This document shows, in pieces, positions 16,335 to 25,800 of a stretch of 64,000 bases of DNA. The notes under the pieces are model-generated. The model saw only the letters and a program-made list of their open reading frames with translations. It did no database searches and had not been told where the DNA came from. The DNA is from Chitinophaga varians. GTDB taxonomy: Bacteria > Bacteroidota > Bacteroidia > Chitinophagales > Chitinophagaceae. Within the stretch, counting starts at the first letter, position 1; each line of letters starts with the position of its first letter. A program made the translations under genes and the position numbers. The stretch lies in NCBI RefSeq assembly GCF_012641275.1, contig NZ_JABAIA010000004.1, forward strand, positions 1-64,000, given 5' to 3'.

Positions 16335-18197
16335 ATGGCTGGTATGGCTGTTTTATTTAAGACCGATGGTATTGTCACCGCGGCAGATACAGATGTGGTG
16401 TCTGACATGCTTGATAGTATTGCCCACCGCGGTAATACTAACCGGTCTGTCGAAGTGTTTCATGAGTTGGTGGCAGGTGTGGGACGGAGGAAGGGAGAGA
16501 ATAAAGATTCTCCGGACAACTGGGCATACTGCAGAAGCGGTGAACTTGCTGTTGCCTTTACCGGAAGAATATATAACAAACCGGAGTTGCTTGGGATGGT
16601 GAAGGAAAACAGGCAGGAAGCTAATATGGGTACAGCAGCTCTTATCCTGCGGTTGTATCAACAGGATGCAACTTCCTTTTTTAGGCACATTAATGGCGCC
16701 TTCTCAATTGTAATTTACGATAAGCCGGCAGGGGAAGTGAAGCTGGTGAGGGACCAGTTTGGCATTCTTCCCATGTTTATTTATAAAACAGGAATACATC
16801 TGGTTGCCTGCTCTGAAATAAAGGGGATTTTAAAGTTTCCGGGATACAGAAGGGCATTAAACAGGAAAGGATTGGACCACCTTCTCCATTTTCCGGGTAT
16901 CATTCCGCCTGAGACTATGTTTCTGGATATATACGAGGTGCCCGCGGGGCAGATGGCAGTGTATAAAGAGGGAGATGTGTCGTTTCGGGCTTATTGGGAT
17001 ATGGAGTATCCGGAGGTAACGGGCAGTTATGACAGAAGAAATACTTCGGAACTGGAGGAGCACGCTTTAGCCATATTACGGGACGCAGTAAAATCCCGGA
17101 TGTCTGATGCCGGTCAACAGGGGGTATATCTTAGCGGAGGCCTCGATTCTTCCCTGCTGGCCTGCCTATCGAAAGAGAGCATGGAAAGCGGGATACAAAC
17201 ATTCTCCATCGCGGAAACGGCGGGCGGCAATGATTTGTACTATCAGCATCTGCTGCGGGATTATTTAGGTGCGCATCATCACCAGCTCGATTTTACGCTC
17301 GACCTAAATAACTTATACCACCAGCTAAAAGAAGTTATTTGTGATATCGAAAGACCTCAAAAGGATATTACAGCGATTTTCCGGAAACAGCTTGCCAGAT
17401 TTACCAGGTCACACGGTATTGAGGCGGTAATATCAGGAGACGGAGCAGATGAACTATTTGGAGGGCATATTGGTTACGTGCTGGACAGTGCTGGAAATAG
17501 AAGCATGTCAGACGGGAAAACATACCTTGAAAGACTATTGGAAGAACAATTGCATAATAAAATCTGGGGTGATCCTCACTTTATCTATGAAAGGCCGTTG
17601 TCTGAGTTTGCAGACCTGCGTAAAGCATTTTACCAGCATTCAAATACCGATACGGATGCAATACCTAACTGCCTTGATAACGTATTGCTCAATACGGATA
17701 ATATCCGAAACAGGCATGTGTTTAACCAACGATCATATGTAGACATTAAAATAAGATTGGGTGGGCATCTGCTGACAAGCCATTGCGATCGTGTGAATTA
17801 TTCGGAAGGCCTTGAAACCCGTTTGCCGTTTCTTGATATCAGGCTGGCTGAATTTGTCCGGGGGCTACCGCCAGAAGTAAAGAACAGTTATCTGGGAGAA
17901 AAAACGTTTCTCAGGAAGGTGGCTCGCAAGGTGGTGCCGGCAGCAATCGTTGACAGGAAGAAGTTTGAAGTCACGAAAGGAAGATCTGCAATGGCTCTTG
18001 GAAACACAGAATGGTTCAATGACCTGCTTTCGTATGACTATATAAAACAGCGGGGGATTTTTAACCCCGCTCTGGTAGAGCAGCTCAAAAAGAGGTTGTT
18101 GAGTAATGAGGTGGATGTAGGATCTGCTTATGAAGACAATCTGCTTTTGTTAATACTATCCTGTAACATCTTTCTTGAAGAGTTCAAAATAAATTGA
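16335..18197 (+). CDS. AsnB-like ATP-dependent amide ligase lacking the glutaminase Cys
   Basis: A 620-aa homologue of asparagine synthetase B. The N-terminal Ntn-like domain (1 to ~210) retains features such as HRGN and RDQFGILPMF. The synthetase domain has the PP-loop SGGLDSS at 267-273, SGDGADELFGGH and the segment ETRLPFLDIRLAEFV. The chain begins MAGMAV where active AsnB begins MCGIAG, so the essential Cys2 is Ala. An in-frame TAA at 16323 rules out a longer start. Without Cys2 it cannot release ammonia from glutamine by the normal route. Relatives with this loss include beta-lactam synthetase and carbapenam synthetase, which adenylate a carboxylate and close an internal amide; lasso-peptide cyclases are another. 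Here it may use free ammonia, a peptide amine or an internal amine. Confidence 0.85.
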   Translation: MAGMAVLFKTDGIVTAADTDVVSDMLDSIAHRGNTNRSVEVFHELVAGVGRRKGENKDSPDNWAYCRSGELAVAFTGRIYNKPELLGMVKENRQEANMGTAALILRLYQQDATSFFRHINGAFSIVIYDKPAGEVKLVRDQFGILPMFIYKTGIHLVACSEIKGILKFPGYRRALNRKGLDHLLHFPGIIPPETMFLDIYEVPAGQMAVYKEGDVSFRAYWDMEYPEVTGSYDRRNTSELEEHALAILRDAVKSRMSDAGQQGVYLSGGLDSSLLACLSKESMESGIQTFSIAETAGGNDLYYQHLLRDYLGAHHHQLDFTLDLNNLYHQLKEVICDIERPQKDITAIFRKQLARFTRSHGIEAVISGDGADELFGGHIGYVLDSAGNRSMSDGKTYLERLLEEQLHNKIWGDPHFIYERPLSEFADLRKAFYQHSNTDTDAIPNCLDNVLLNTDNIRNRHVFNQRSYVDIKIRLGGHLLTSHCDRVNYSEGLETRLPFLDIRLAEFVRGLPPEVKNSYLGEKTFLRKVARKVVPAAIVDRKKFEVTKGRSAMALGNTEWFNDLLSYDYIKQRGIFNPALVEQLKKRLLSNEVDVGSAYEDNLLLLILSCNIFLEEFKIN

Positions 18198-18204
18198 TTT
18201 ATAT

Positions 18205-21200
18205 ATGAAATTTATTCCCGAGTTATTCCGCGAGAGGGTAATGCGTCATCCGGACAAGGTGGCTATAAAAGAAGAATCTCTTGAGATCACCTATAATGAA
18301 TTAGAGCAGCTTAGTAACAGGCTTGTTTCACTGGTCAAACAGGAGATAGATAATCCATTTACGAGCATGCTGGTGGTAATGCCTTCTTCTATAAGGTGTA
18401 TAGCATCAATGCTGGCTGCTTTTAAGGCAGGTACTATTTATGTTCCTGTTTCCCTGTCTTTTACAGATTCAAGGATGGAGGCGATTCTGTCGTCTAATTT
18501 TGACGGCTTGTTGATAACACATGAAGAAGATGTCAAAGCCGTTGACCAGTTGCTGCAAAAGTTTGGCGTCTCTGCCCGAATGCTAATTACGGTGACAAAA
18601 GAAAACAAGCTATGGGTAAAAAAGGCTGGCGAGCAGGCCGCTACGCTGGCAGAAGGTGTATTGCCGGGGCACCAGGGTCAGGAGGTGCATATAGATGGTG
18701 GGGAGGCTTGTTATGGTTTTTATACAAGCGGGTCTACAGGCGCCGGTAACTGTGTGATCGGCATGCATAAAAGCATCGCTCATTTCGTAAAATGGGAGAT
18801 AAGCCATTTCGATCTGGGGCCGGAGTCTATTATCGCTCAAATCGCAGCCATAACGTTTGACGCATCACTCAAGGATATACTTGTTTCACTATGTGCCGGC
18901 GCACTATTATGTATTCCGGATCCAGCCACTAAAATAAATGCTGCGTTGTTACTGGAGTGGATAAAAAGCAACCGGGTGAATGTTATTCAGTGTGTGCCTT
19001 CGATAATGAGGAATTTGCTGAACATATGCCGGGCATATCCGGCGGAATCATACCTATCCGGGGTTGAGCTGGTAGTGTTAGCCGGGGAAATGCTGTATAA
19101 CATAGATGTATTAAATATCAAAAAGGAAATCAGTGCCGGCGCGAAGATTGCAAATATGTACGGTGCTACCGAGAGTACTGTTCTGAAATCCTGCCACCTG
19201 ATAGATTTGTCTGCCGAAACGATTGATAGTACAGGTATCGTTCACGTTGGAAGGCCGATATCGGACACATTTTTGGCGGTCGTCTCCGGGAACAGCCTCT
19301 GTAAGATAGGAGAGATCGGTGAAATATATATTAAGACCCCTTTTCTTACCAAAGGTTATCTCAATAACCCTGCATTAATGGAAGAGCGATTCGTGCAGAA
19401 TCCACTGGTCAGTGAGGAAAGAGATATTGTGTACAAAACCGGAGACTATGGCCGCTATTTGGCTGGCCGCAATTTGGAGGTGCTGGGACGGTTGGATAGT
19501 GAAGTGAAGCTGAACGGGATCCGTGTAGATCTTAGCTATATAGAATCTGAGATCCTTAAGCTGGAAGAGGTGTACGAATGCGTTGTGAAGCTGGAGGGTC
19601 CGGAACTGCAACCGGAACTTGTTTGTTATTACAGTGGTACGGTGATGCCGGGGAGTGTGATGATGTCGAAACTACAATCTGTTTTGGCGCAGGAGTTTGT
19701 TCCCCGGTTGTTTATTCACTTCAAAGAAATGCCGCATAATCTGAACGGAAAAATTGACCGTAAAGCCCTGCAGGAGCAATATGAACGGCATAAGACCGCG
19801 AATGAGGGCGCAGAAGAAGCCTTTAATGATACTGAACTGGCATTGGCTACCATATGGAAGGAAATACTTCATATTAGTAAAGTAGGCCGGCAGCAATCGT
19901 TTTTTGAAATAGGGGGATCTTCCATTTCTGCTATACAACTCACTGCGCGGGTATACAAGCAGATGAGTGTCTTGCTGCAGCTGAACGATATCTTCCTTAA
20001 CAGCACCATTGCCGGGATGGCTAGTCTGGTAGATAACACTGCGAAAACAGACTACGTTAAAATACCGGTTTCCCCGCGGCTGCAACACCATCGTCTTGCC
20101 CCTGTCCAAAGAAACATATGGCTGATGAGGCAGATAGAAGATGAAGCCATTAGCTATAATCTTCATGCGGCTTATGCCTTTGAAGGTGAAGTACGGTTCG
20201 ATCTGCTGCAGGAAGCTATGATTTTGCTTGTCAGACGTCATGAGATATTACATACGGCGTTTTCGGTTGTGGCCGGAGAGCCTGTTCAGTATGTAGTCCC
20301 AGAAGATGGACCGGAAGTGCACATTCCCGTCATTACGCCTGCTGACGAGGCATCCGTAGAAGCAATATTAAAGTCGGAAGCCCACTATCAGTTTACACTA
20401 GACCAGTTACCGCTGATTCGTGTTGTACTTATCAGAAAGGGGCCTGTCGAGCATATCCTTTCGTTGGTGGCCAGTCATCTGATAGCGGATGGCTGGTCTA
20501 TGGGAATAGTGATGCATGATTTCATTACCATATACGAGTCCCTTGTATTAAAACGCCCTGCTTCGTTGCCTCTTATGGAGTTACAATATATCGACTATTC
20601 AGAATGGTTAAACGACTTTATAACCACTGAAGCTTACAGACAAAAAATGGCCTATTGGAAGAAACAGCTCTCCGGCAGTAACCCGTTTGTAACCCTCAGA
20701 GAGGAGTTTGTGAGGCCTGCTGTTAAAACATACAATGGAGGTGAAGTGCTGATGGTATTGCCCCGGGAGCTGCAGGCATTGTTGCAGCAAATGAGCGGAA
20801 AGTCTAATGTCTCCATGTATATGTTGTTGCTAACCTGCTTTTTTGTACTGGTTCACCTGGAATCCGGTGAAGATGATATGGTGGTGGGCATTCCTAATGC
20901 CGGCAGGGGGCGTAAGGAGTTGGAGCCTATGGTGGGTTTTTTCCTGAACACGGTCCCTGTGAGGATAAGAGACATCCGCCGTCAATCGTTCCAGTCGCTG
21001 CTCCTACAGGTAAAGAATGCGCTGTTGGAAGCTGATAAACACCAGCAGGTGCCGTTTGATAATATTGTGACGGAACTGAATGTTAAACGTGACCCTGCCT
21101 TTAATGCTGTGTTTCAGTTGTTATTCGTGATGTTGAACATCCCGCAGGTCAACAACCTGGCTGTTACTTCTGTAAAGAACATCCGGAAGTTGGAAACTGA

Positions 21201-21450
21201 AACTACAATAGCGAGATTTGATATTACTGTATTTGTAGAAGAAATGGAGGAAGGTTCTTTGCAGTTAAAATTTGAATACAATACCGATCTCTATTCTCGC
21301 GATAATGTTAACCTGAAAATGCAGAAATATTTGTTGCTGTTGCGAATGCTGACAGAAGACGAGCAGATGCCAATCGGTCAGATAGCTATTGAGCGCTATT
21401 TGGGACTGTCTTCCCGGAAGGGAGAAATGACGGCTACTGAAAAGTTCTGA
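18205..21450 (+). CDS. NRPS 2: A - T - C
   Basis: A 1081-aa synthetase starting directly with an adenylation domain (about 10-520). Core A3 is YTSGSTGAGN from Tyr173, where the usual Pro-Lys-Gly is replaced, and A5 is NMYGATE. The carrier motif is IGGSSI with Ser573. The condensation domain carries SHLIADG at 757-763: the first His of HHxxxDG is Ser, while the second, catalytic His758 and the Asp-Gly pair remain. My aligned specificity residues are D-A-K-Q-V-A-M-V-L, which I cannot assign. It starts 7 nt after the AsnB-like gene. As an A-first protein ending in C, it likely receives from a C-ending partner (NRPS 1 or 4). Confidence 0.9.
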   Translation: MKFIPELFRERVMRHPDKVAIKEESLEITYNELEQLSNRLVSLVKQEIDNPFTSMLVVMPSSIRCIASMLAAFKAGTIYVPVSLSFTDSRMEAILSSNFDGLLITHEEDVKAVDQLLQKFGVSARMLITVTKENKLWVKKAGEQAATLAEGVLPGHQGQEVHIDGGEACYGFYTSGSTGAGNCVIGMHKSIAHFVKWEISHFDLGPESIIAQIAAITFDASLKDILVSLCAGALLCIPDPATKINAALLLEWIKSNRVNVIQCVPSIMRNLLNICRAYPAESYLSGVELVVLAGEMLYNIDVLNIKKEISAGAKIANMYGATESTVLKSCHLIDLSAETIDSTGIVHVGRPISDTFLAVVSGNSLCKIGEIGEIYIKTPFLTKGYLNNPALMEERFVQNPLVSEERDIVYKTGDYGRYLAGRNLEVLGRLDSEVKLNGIRVDLSYIESEILKLEEVYECVVKLEGPELQPELVCYYSGTVMPGSVMMSKLQSVLAQEFVPRLFIHFKEMPHNLNGKIDRKALQEQYERHKTANEGAEEAFNDTELALATIWKEILHISKVGRQQSFFEIGGSSISAIQLTARVYKQMSVLLQLNDIFLNSTIAGMASLVDNTAKTDYVKIPVSPRLQHHRLAPVQRNIWLMRQIEDEAISYNLHAAYAFEGEVRFDLLQEAMILLVRRHEILHTAFSVVAGEPVQYVVPEDGPEVHIPVITPADEASVEAILKSEAHYQFTLDQLPLIRVVLIRKGPVEHILSLVASHLIADGWSMGIVMHDFITIYESLVLKRPASLPLMELQYIDYSEWLNDFITTEAYRQKMAYWKKQLSGSNPFVTLREEFVRPAVKTYNGGEVLMVLPRELQALLQQMSGKSNVSMYMLLLTCFFVLVHLESGEDDMVVGIPNAGRGRKELEPMVGFFLNTVPVRIRDIRRQSFQSLLLQVKNALLEADKHQQVPFDNIVTELNVKRDPAFNAVFQLLFVMLNIPQVNNLAVTSVKNIRKLETETTIARFDITVFVEEMEEGSLQLKFEYNTDLYSRDNVNLKMQKYLLLLRMLTEDEQMPIGQIAIERYLGLSSRKGEMTATEKF

Positions 21451-21498
21451 TGGTATACGCTCCGTTTTGGTTTATTAATTCTGATAAAAAATCTAATT

Positions 21499-22866
21499 AT
21501 GATTTCCTCACTCATTCATTCTATGATCGTATGTCCTGATATGGACTATAGTTATCCCAGGATCACTTATGGAAAAGGTGTTTTTCTGTACGATGAACAC
21601 GGAAAAAAGTATATGGATGCTTCCAGTGGATCTGCCGGCGTCACCAATCTGGGACATGATACGGGAGCAATAGCCGACGTCATGCATGCACAGGTCAGAA
21701 AGGCAGCAGTTTTGCCCACTCACGCTGTCAGCACGGAGGTGTTAGAATCATATCTGTCGAAGTTAGTTGCATTCGCAGGGCATGATTTTGTAAGAGCATG
21801 GACGGTTTCCAGTGGTACAGAGGCTGTAGAGAATGCTGTAAAGCTGGCCTACCAGTATCATGTACTAAACGGTGAGCCTGACAGGTACAAAGTATTGGCC
21901 AGGTGGAGCAGCTACCACGGTAACTCCGTTTTCATGCTGGATGTGGGCGGAATGAGGTTGAGAAGGGATACTTATGCCAGATGGATGAATAACTTCCCTC
22001 ATCTTTCTCCGGCTTATAAGTACAGGAAGCCGGAAGGAATGACGGACGATGAGTATATATCAATGCTGATCAAGGAACTGGAAGATACAATATTGGAAAA
22101 CGATCCAGCCACCATCGCGGCTTTCGTACTGGAACCCGTAGTGGCTGCTGCATTGGGCGCTGTGCCACCTCCGGATAGCCGGTACATCAAGGAGGTGAGA
22201 GCACTCTGTGACCGCTACGGCATTCTGCTGATAGCTGATGAAGTACTGACCGGTTTTGGTCGTCTGGGGGCCAATTTCGGTATGGATAAATGGAATACTG
22301 CGCCAGATATCATCGCTGCCGGAAAAGGGATCAGCGCCGGTTATTATCCTCTCTCTGCCATCATTGCGAACCGCAAGGTGGCGAGGCCTTTTGAAGAACA
22401 AAAAGTACCTTTTCTGGGCGGGCATACTTTTGCCTGCAGTCCATTAGGCGCTGCCATTGGTAGTTATGTCATTGACTATATGGAAAAAGAAAGAGTGGTG
22501 GAAAATGCTGCGGAAGCAGGCAGATACCTCAGTACGTTGCTCAAAAAAGAACTTCTGCCTTTTGACATTGTCGGAGATGTAAGGGGAGAAGGGCTGTTGC
22601 AAGGCATAGAACTGGTGAAAGATAAAACCACAAAGCAACCGTTTCCGCCGGAATTACTACTCAGCAAAAAAATAGGGCAGCGCTGCATACAAAAGGGAGT
22701 AATCCTTTATCCTGGTCGTGGCTCGGCAGGAAACAACACCGGTGATCATATTATGATCTGTCCTCCTTTAATATCTTCTCATGCCCATATGGAAGAATTG
22801 GTGGCTGTACTCGCTGAGAGCGTACAAGAGGAAATGGAAAGAGTGCTGGTAGCCCCCGGACTTTAA
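21499..22866 (+). CDS. Class III PLP aminotransferase 1
   Basis: A 455-aa fold-type I, class III aminotransferase of the GABA/diaminobutyrate/beta-amino-acid group. Visible marks are SGTEAVENAVKLA (cofactor phosphate loop), SSYHGNSV, LIADEVLTGFGR with the pyridine-binding Asp, and the PLP Lys in AAGKGISAGYYPLS. These enzymes move an amino group on the side chain or a non-alpha carbon, or act on alpha-keto precursors. In this operon it probably makes or modifies an unusual amino acid. It is not a close copy of the second class III enzyme at 32307, so the two likely have different substrates. Confidence 0.85.
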   Translation: MISSLIHSMIVCPDMDYSYPRITYGKGVFLYDEHGKKYMDASSGSAGVTNLGHDTGAIADVMHAQVRKAAVLPTHAVSTEVLESYLSKLVAFAGHDFVRAWTVSSGTEAVENAVKLAYQYHVLNGEPDRYKVLARWSSYHGNSVFMLDVGGMRLRRDTYARWMNNFPHLSPAYKYRKPEGMTDDEYISMLIKELEDTILENDPATIAAFVLEPVVAAALGAVPPPDSRYIKEVRALCDRYGILLIADEVLTGFGRLGANFGMDKWNTAPDIIAAGKGISAGYYPLSAIIANRKVARPFEEQKVPFLGGHTFACSPLGAAIGSYVIDYMEKERVVENAAEAGRYLSTLLKKELLPFDIVGDVRGEGLLQGIELVKDKTTKQPFPPELLLSKKIGQRCIQKGVILYPGRGSAGNNTGDHIMICPPLISSHAHMEELVAVLAESVQEEMERVLVAPGL

Positions 22867-22892
22867 TCTCAAAAATTTACACGTCTTAATTT

Positions 22893-25800
22893 ATGGATAA
22901 TATCAGTCTCTCTCTCAAAATTTCGGAGGAATATTGGAAAAAAAAGATTTCGGGTCCTGATGGTGCAAAGTTAGCTGCATTGTTGAAGGGAGTACCGGTT
23001 AATACGGATGTGCAGAAGGATGTGGTATTGAAGTTCCCGGCCGCTATGACACGGCGGATAGATGAGCTTTGTGATAGTTCTCCTTTGCTTGTTTACTCTT
23101 TTTATGCGACGGCCCTTGCTATTCTGGTTAACAGATATACAGGTGAAAATAATATACGTTGGAAAAGCAGTCCAATGAGTCCGGGAGGCTTTGATGAACC
23201 ACTTATGACGACAGAAGGCACTTGTATTTTTGCAGTTCTTGTGGCTCCCGGAAAAAGCTTCAAGAGCCTTTTTGGCGTGGTGAAGGAGGAGGTGCTGAAC
23301 GCCTCGGGGTACATTCCATGGGGCTCGCCTGCAGAAGATGCGGTTGTTGATATTATGCTCAATGTCAGCAATATTACGGCCGATACCCCGCAGGTTGCAG
23401 ATAAGGGCAGTTTATTGTTTGATATCCGCTTGCATGATACAGATCCGGCAGTTCGGCTTTCATTCGGTGCCGGTGCTGATGGAGACATGTTATCTGCAGT
23501 TTTGCACAACTACATTTTTCTGCTGAGTCAGATTGTTGAAGATCCTTACAAGGAGGCGACGGCCTATGAAATAGTTAGTCATCAGGAGAGGTCCAGACTG
23601 TTGCTGGAGTTTAATGATCCGGTTTGTGCGTTCCGCACAGAAATGCTTTTTGTCGAAAAGTTTGAGGAGATAGTAAGCCGCTGCCCAGATGCGCCTGCCG
23701 TAGTTTGTAATGGAACAACGCATACTTATTCCGGGTTGAACCGGTTGGCGGAAAGATATGCGGTTTGGCTGCAAAGTCAGACAGGGTCTTCTTTATCCCG
23801 GAATATCGTAATGTTTACCCGGCGTAGTCCATACTGGATGGCTGCTGTAATTGGTATTTGGAAGGCTGGGTATGTTTATGTCCCGATTGACCCTGCTTAT
23901 CCGGACGATCGTATAGCCTTACTGTTGCAACAGTCTGGTCCTGCCGTGATGCTCACGGAAATGGAATTATACGACAGGGGCGTAGCCGCAGGCGGGCCTG
24001 ATATAAAGATACTTGACCTCCATGCCTGTCCGGATAATGAAGAGGTCTGTTTTTACGGCAGACAGCCACTTAAAACAGACCTATCTTATATCATCTACAC
24101 ATCTGGTTCTACCGGTACGCCGAAGGGTGTCATGATTGACCACTGGGGCATGATGAATCACCTGCAGGCTAAAGTGGCGGAAATGGGTATCGTGCCGGGG
24201 GACAGGGTAGCGCAGAATGCTTCCCAGGGTTTTGATATCTCAGTCTGGCAGGCATTTGCGGGCCTTATCAGTGGCGCTACTACCTATATCTGCCCGGAGG
24301 AAGTGGTGTATCACCCGGCAGCTTTCATTGAGTTTCTGGTAAAAGAGAAAATCAGCATTCTTGAGTTGGTGCCGACTTATTTAACGGAGATGCTGCAGAC
24401 TATCCGAAACGACTTTAAGGGACTGCAGCTGCTGGAAGACCTCAAAATTCTCATTCTTAATGCGGAAACGCTACGGTTGCCGCTGGTGAATGAGTGGTTC
24501 AGGTTATTTCCCCAAATTCCATTGGTAAATACCTATGGCGCTACGGAAGTATCTGATGATATGGGGCATATTATTATGACTGCGCCGCCAGTCACAGGCA
24601 TCGTTACGGTAATGAAAAATCCGATTGCGAATTTCAGGTTATATGTAGTGGATGACAATCTGAAACTCTTGCCCATCGGTGTTAAAGGTGAAATCCTGAT
24701 TGCTGGGGAAGGAGTTGGCCCCGGGTACTATAACGATCCGGAAAAAACAGCCCATGCGTTTATTCGGGACCCGTTCCTGCTTGCCGGAAAGTGCTACAGG
24801 ACCGGAGATCTGGGAAGAAGGCTGCCGAATGGTGAACTGGAATTTCTGGGAAGAAAAGACTTCCAGGTTAAAATAAGTGGTTTCCGGGTGGAGTTACATG
24901 AAATAGAGGTCTGCCTTGGTAACTTGCCTGGTGTGGAAGCCGCTGTGGTAAAGGAATGGGAGGACGAACAGGCGAGATTGTATCTGGCGGCGTATGTAAT
25001 ACTTCAGGACGGACAGACAGCTGATGATGTAAAAGCGATGCTGGCCACTGTGTTGCCCGATTATATGATCCCGGGTGTGTTTATTGTCCTCGACGCATTC
25101 CCGGTGACGCAGAACGGGAAGATTGATCGTCGCAGGCTACCGGAGCCTGAACAATTTAACCGTAATATACCGCATACAGAAGCTGAAAGTGCCCTGGAAG
25201 CAGCGTTGCTGGAAATCTGGAATGAAGTGTTGCCGCAGCCTGTAAGATCTGTTACTGCTAATTTCTTCGAGGCAGGAGGACATTCCCTGCTGGCAGGCAA
25301 GCTGATAGACAGAATTTCCACTAGGTTTAACCTGCAGGTGACTATCAGGTCAGTTTTTCTGCATCAGACAATCCGGGAATACACACAGTTTTTGAGTTTG
25401 TTGCCGTCCGGAAATACGGGAGAGAGAATGGAGATCAGGAAGATTTCGCGTGACCAGTTGATTCCGCTTTCTTTTGGTCAGCAGCGCATGTGGTATTTCG
25501 AACAGCTCTCTTCTGATATTCCGGTTCATAATCTCCTTGACGCCTTTTTGATAGAGGGCCCACTGGATATGTCGGTGTTGAACGATGCTCTATCTATCCT
25601 CGTTGACCGCCATGAACAGCTGCGGACCGTGTTCAGAAGCATTGACAAAAAAGAATGCCAGATCATCCGGGAATCACAGCCAGTGACGGTTTCGTTTCAG
25701 TCTGTTAAGCACGCCACTGATGTTGAGCGAAACAAATACATTGATGATTTTCTGCGAAACCAGTTTTATGAACGGTTCGATTTGAAAAACGGCCCGCTTT

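Noticed and set aside
16321..16340. Missed upstream start that would restore the AsnB Cys2
   Set aside because: An in-frame TAA at 16323 and absence of any Cys codon near the start exclude it.
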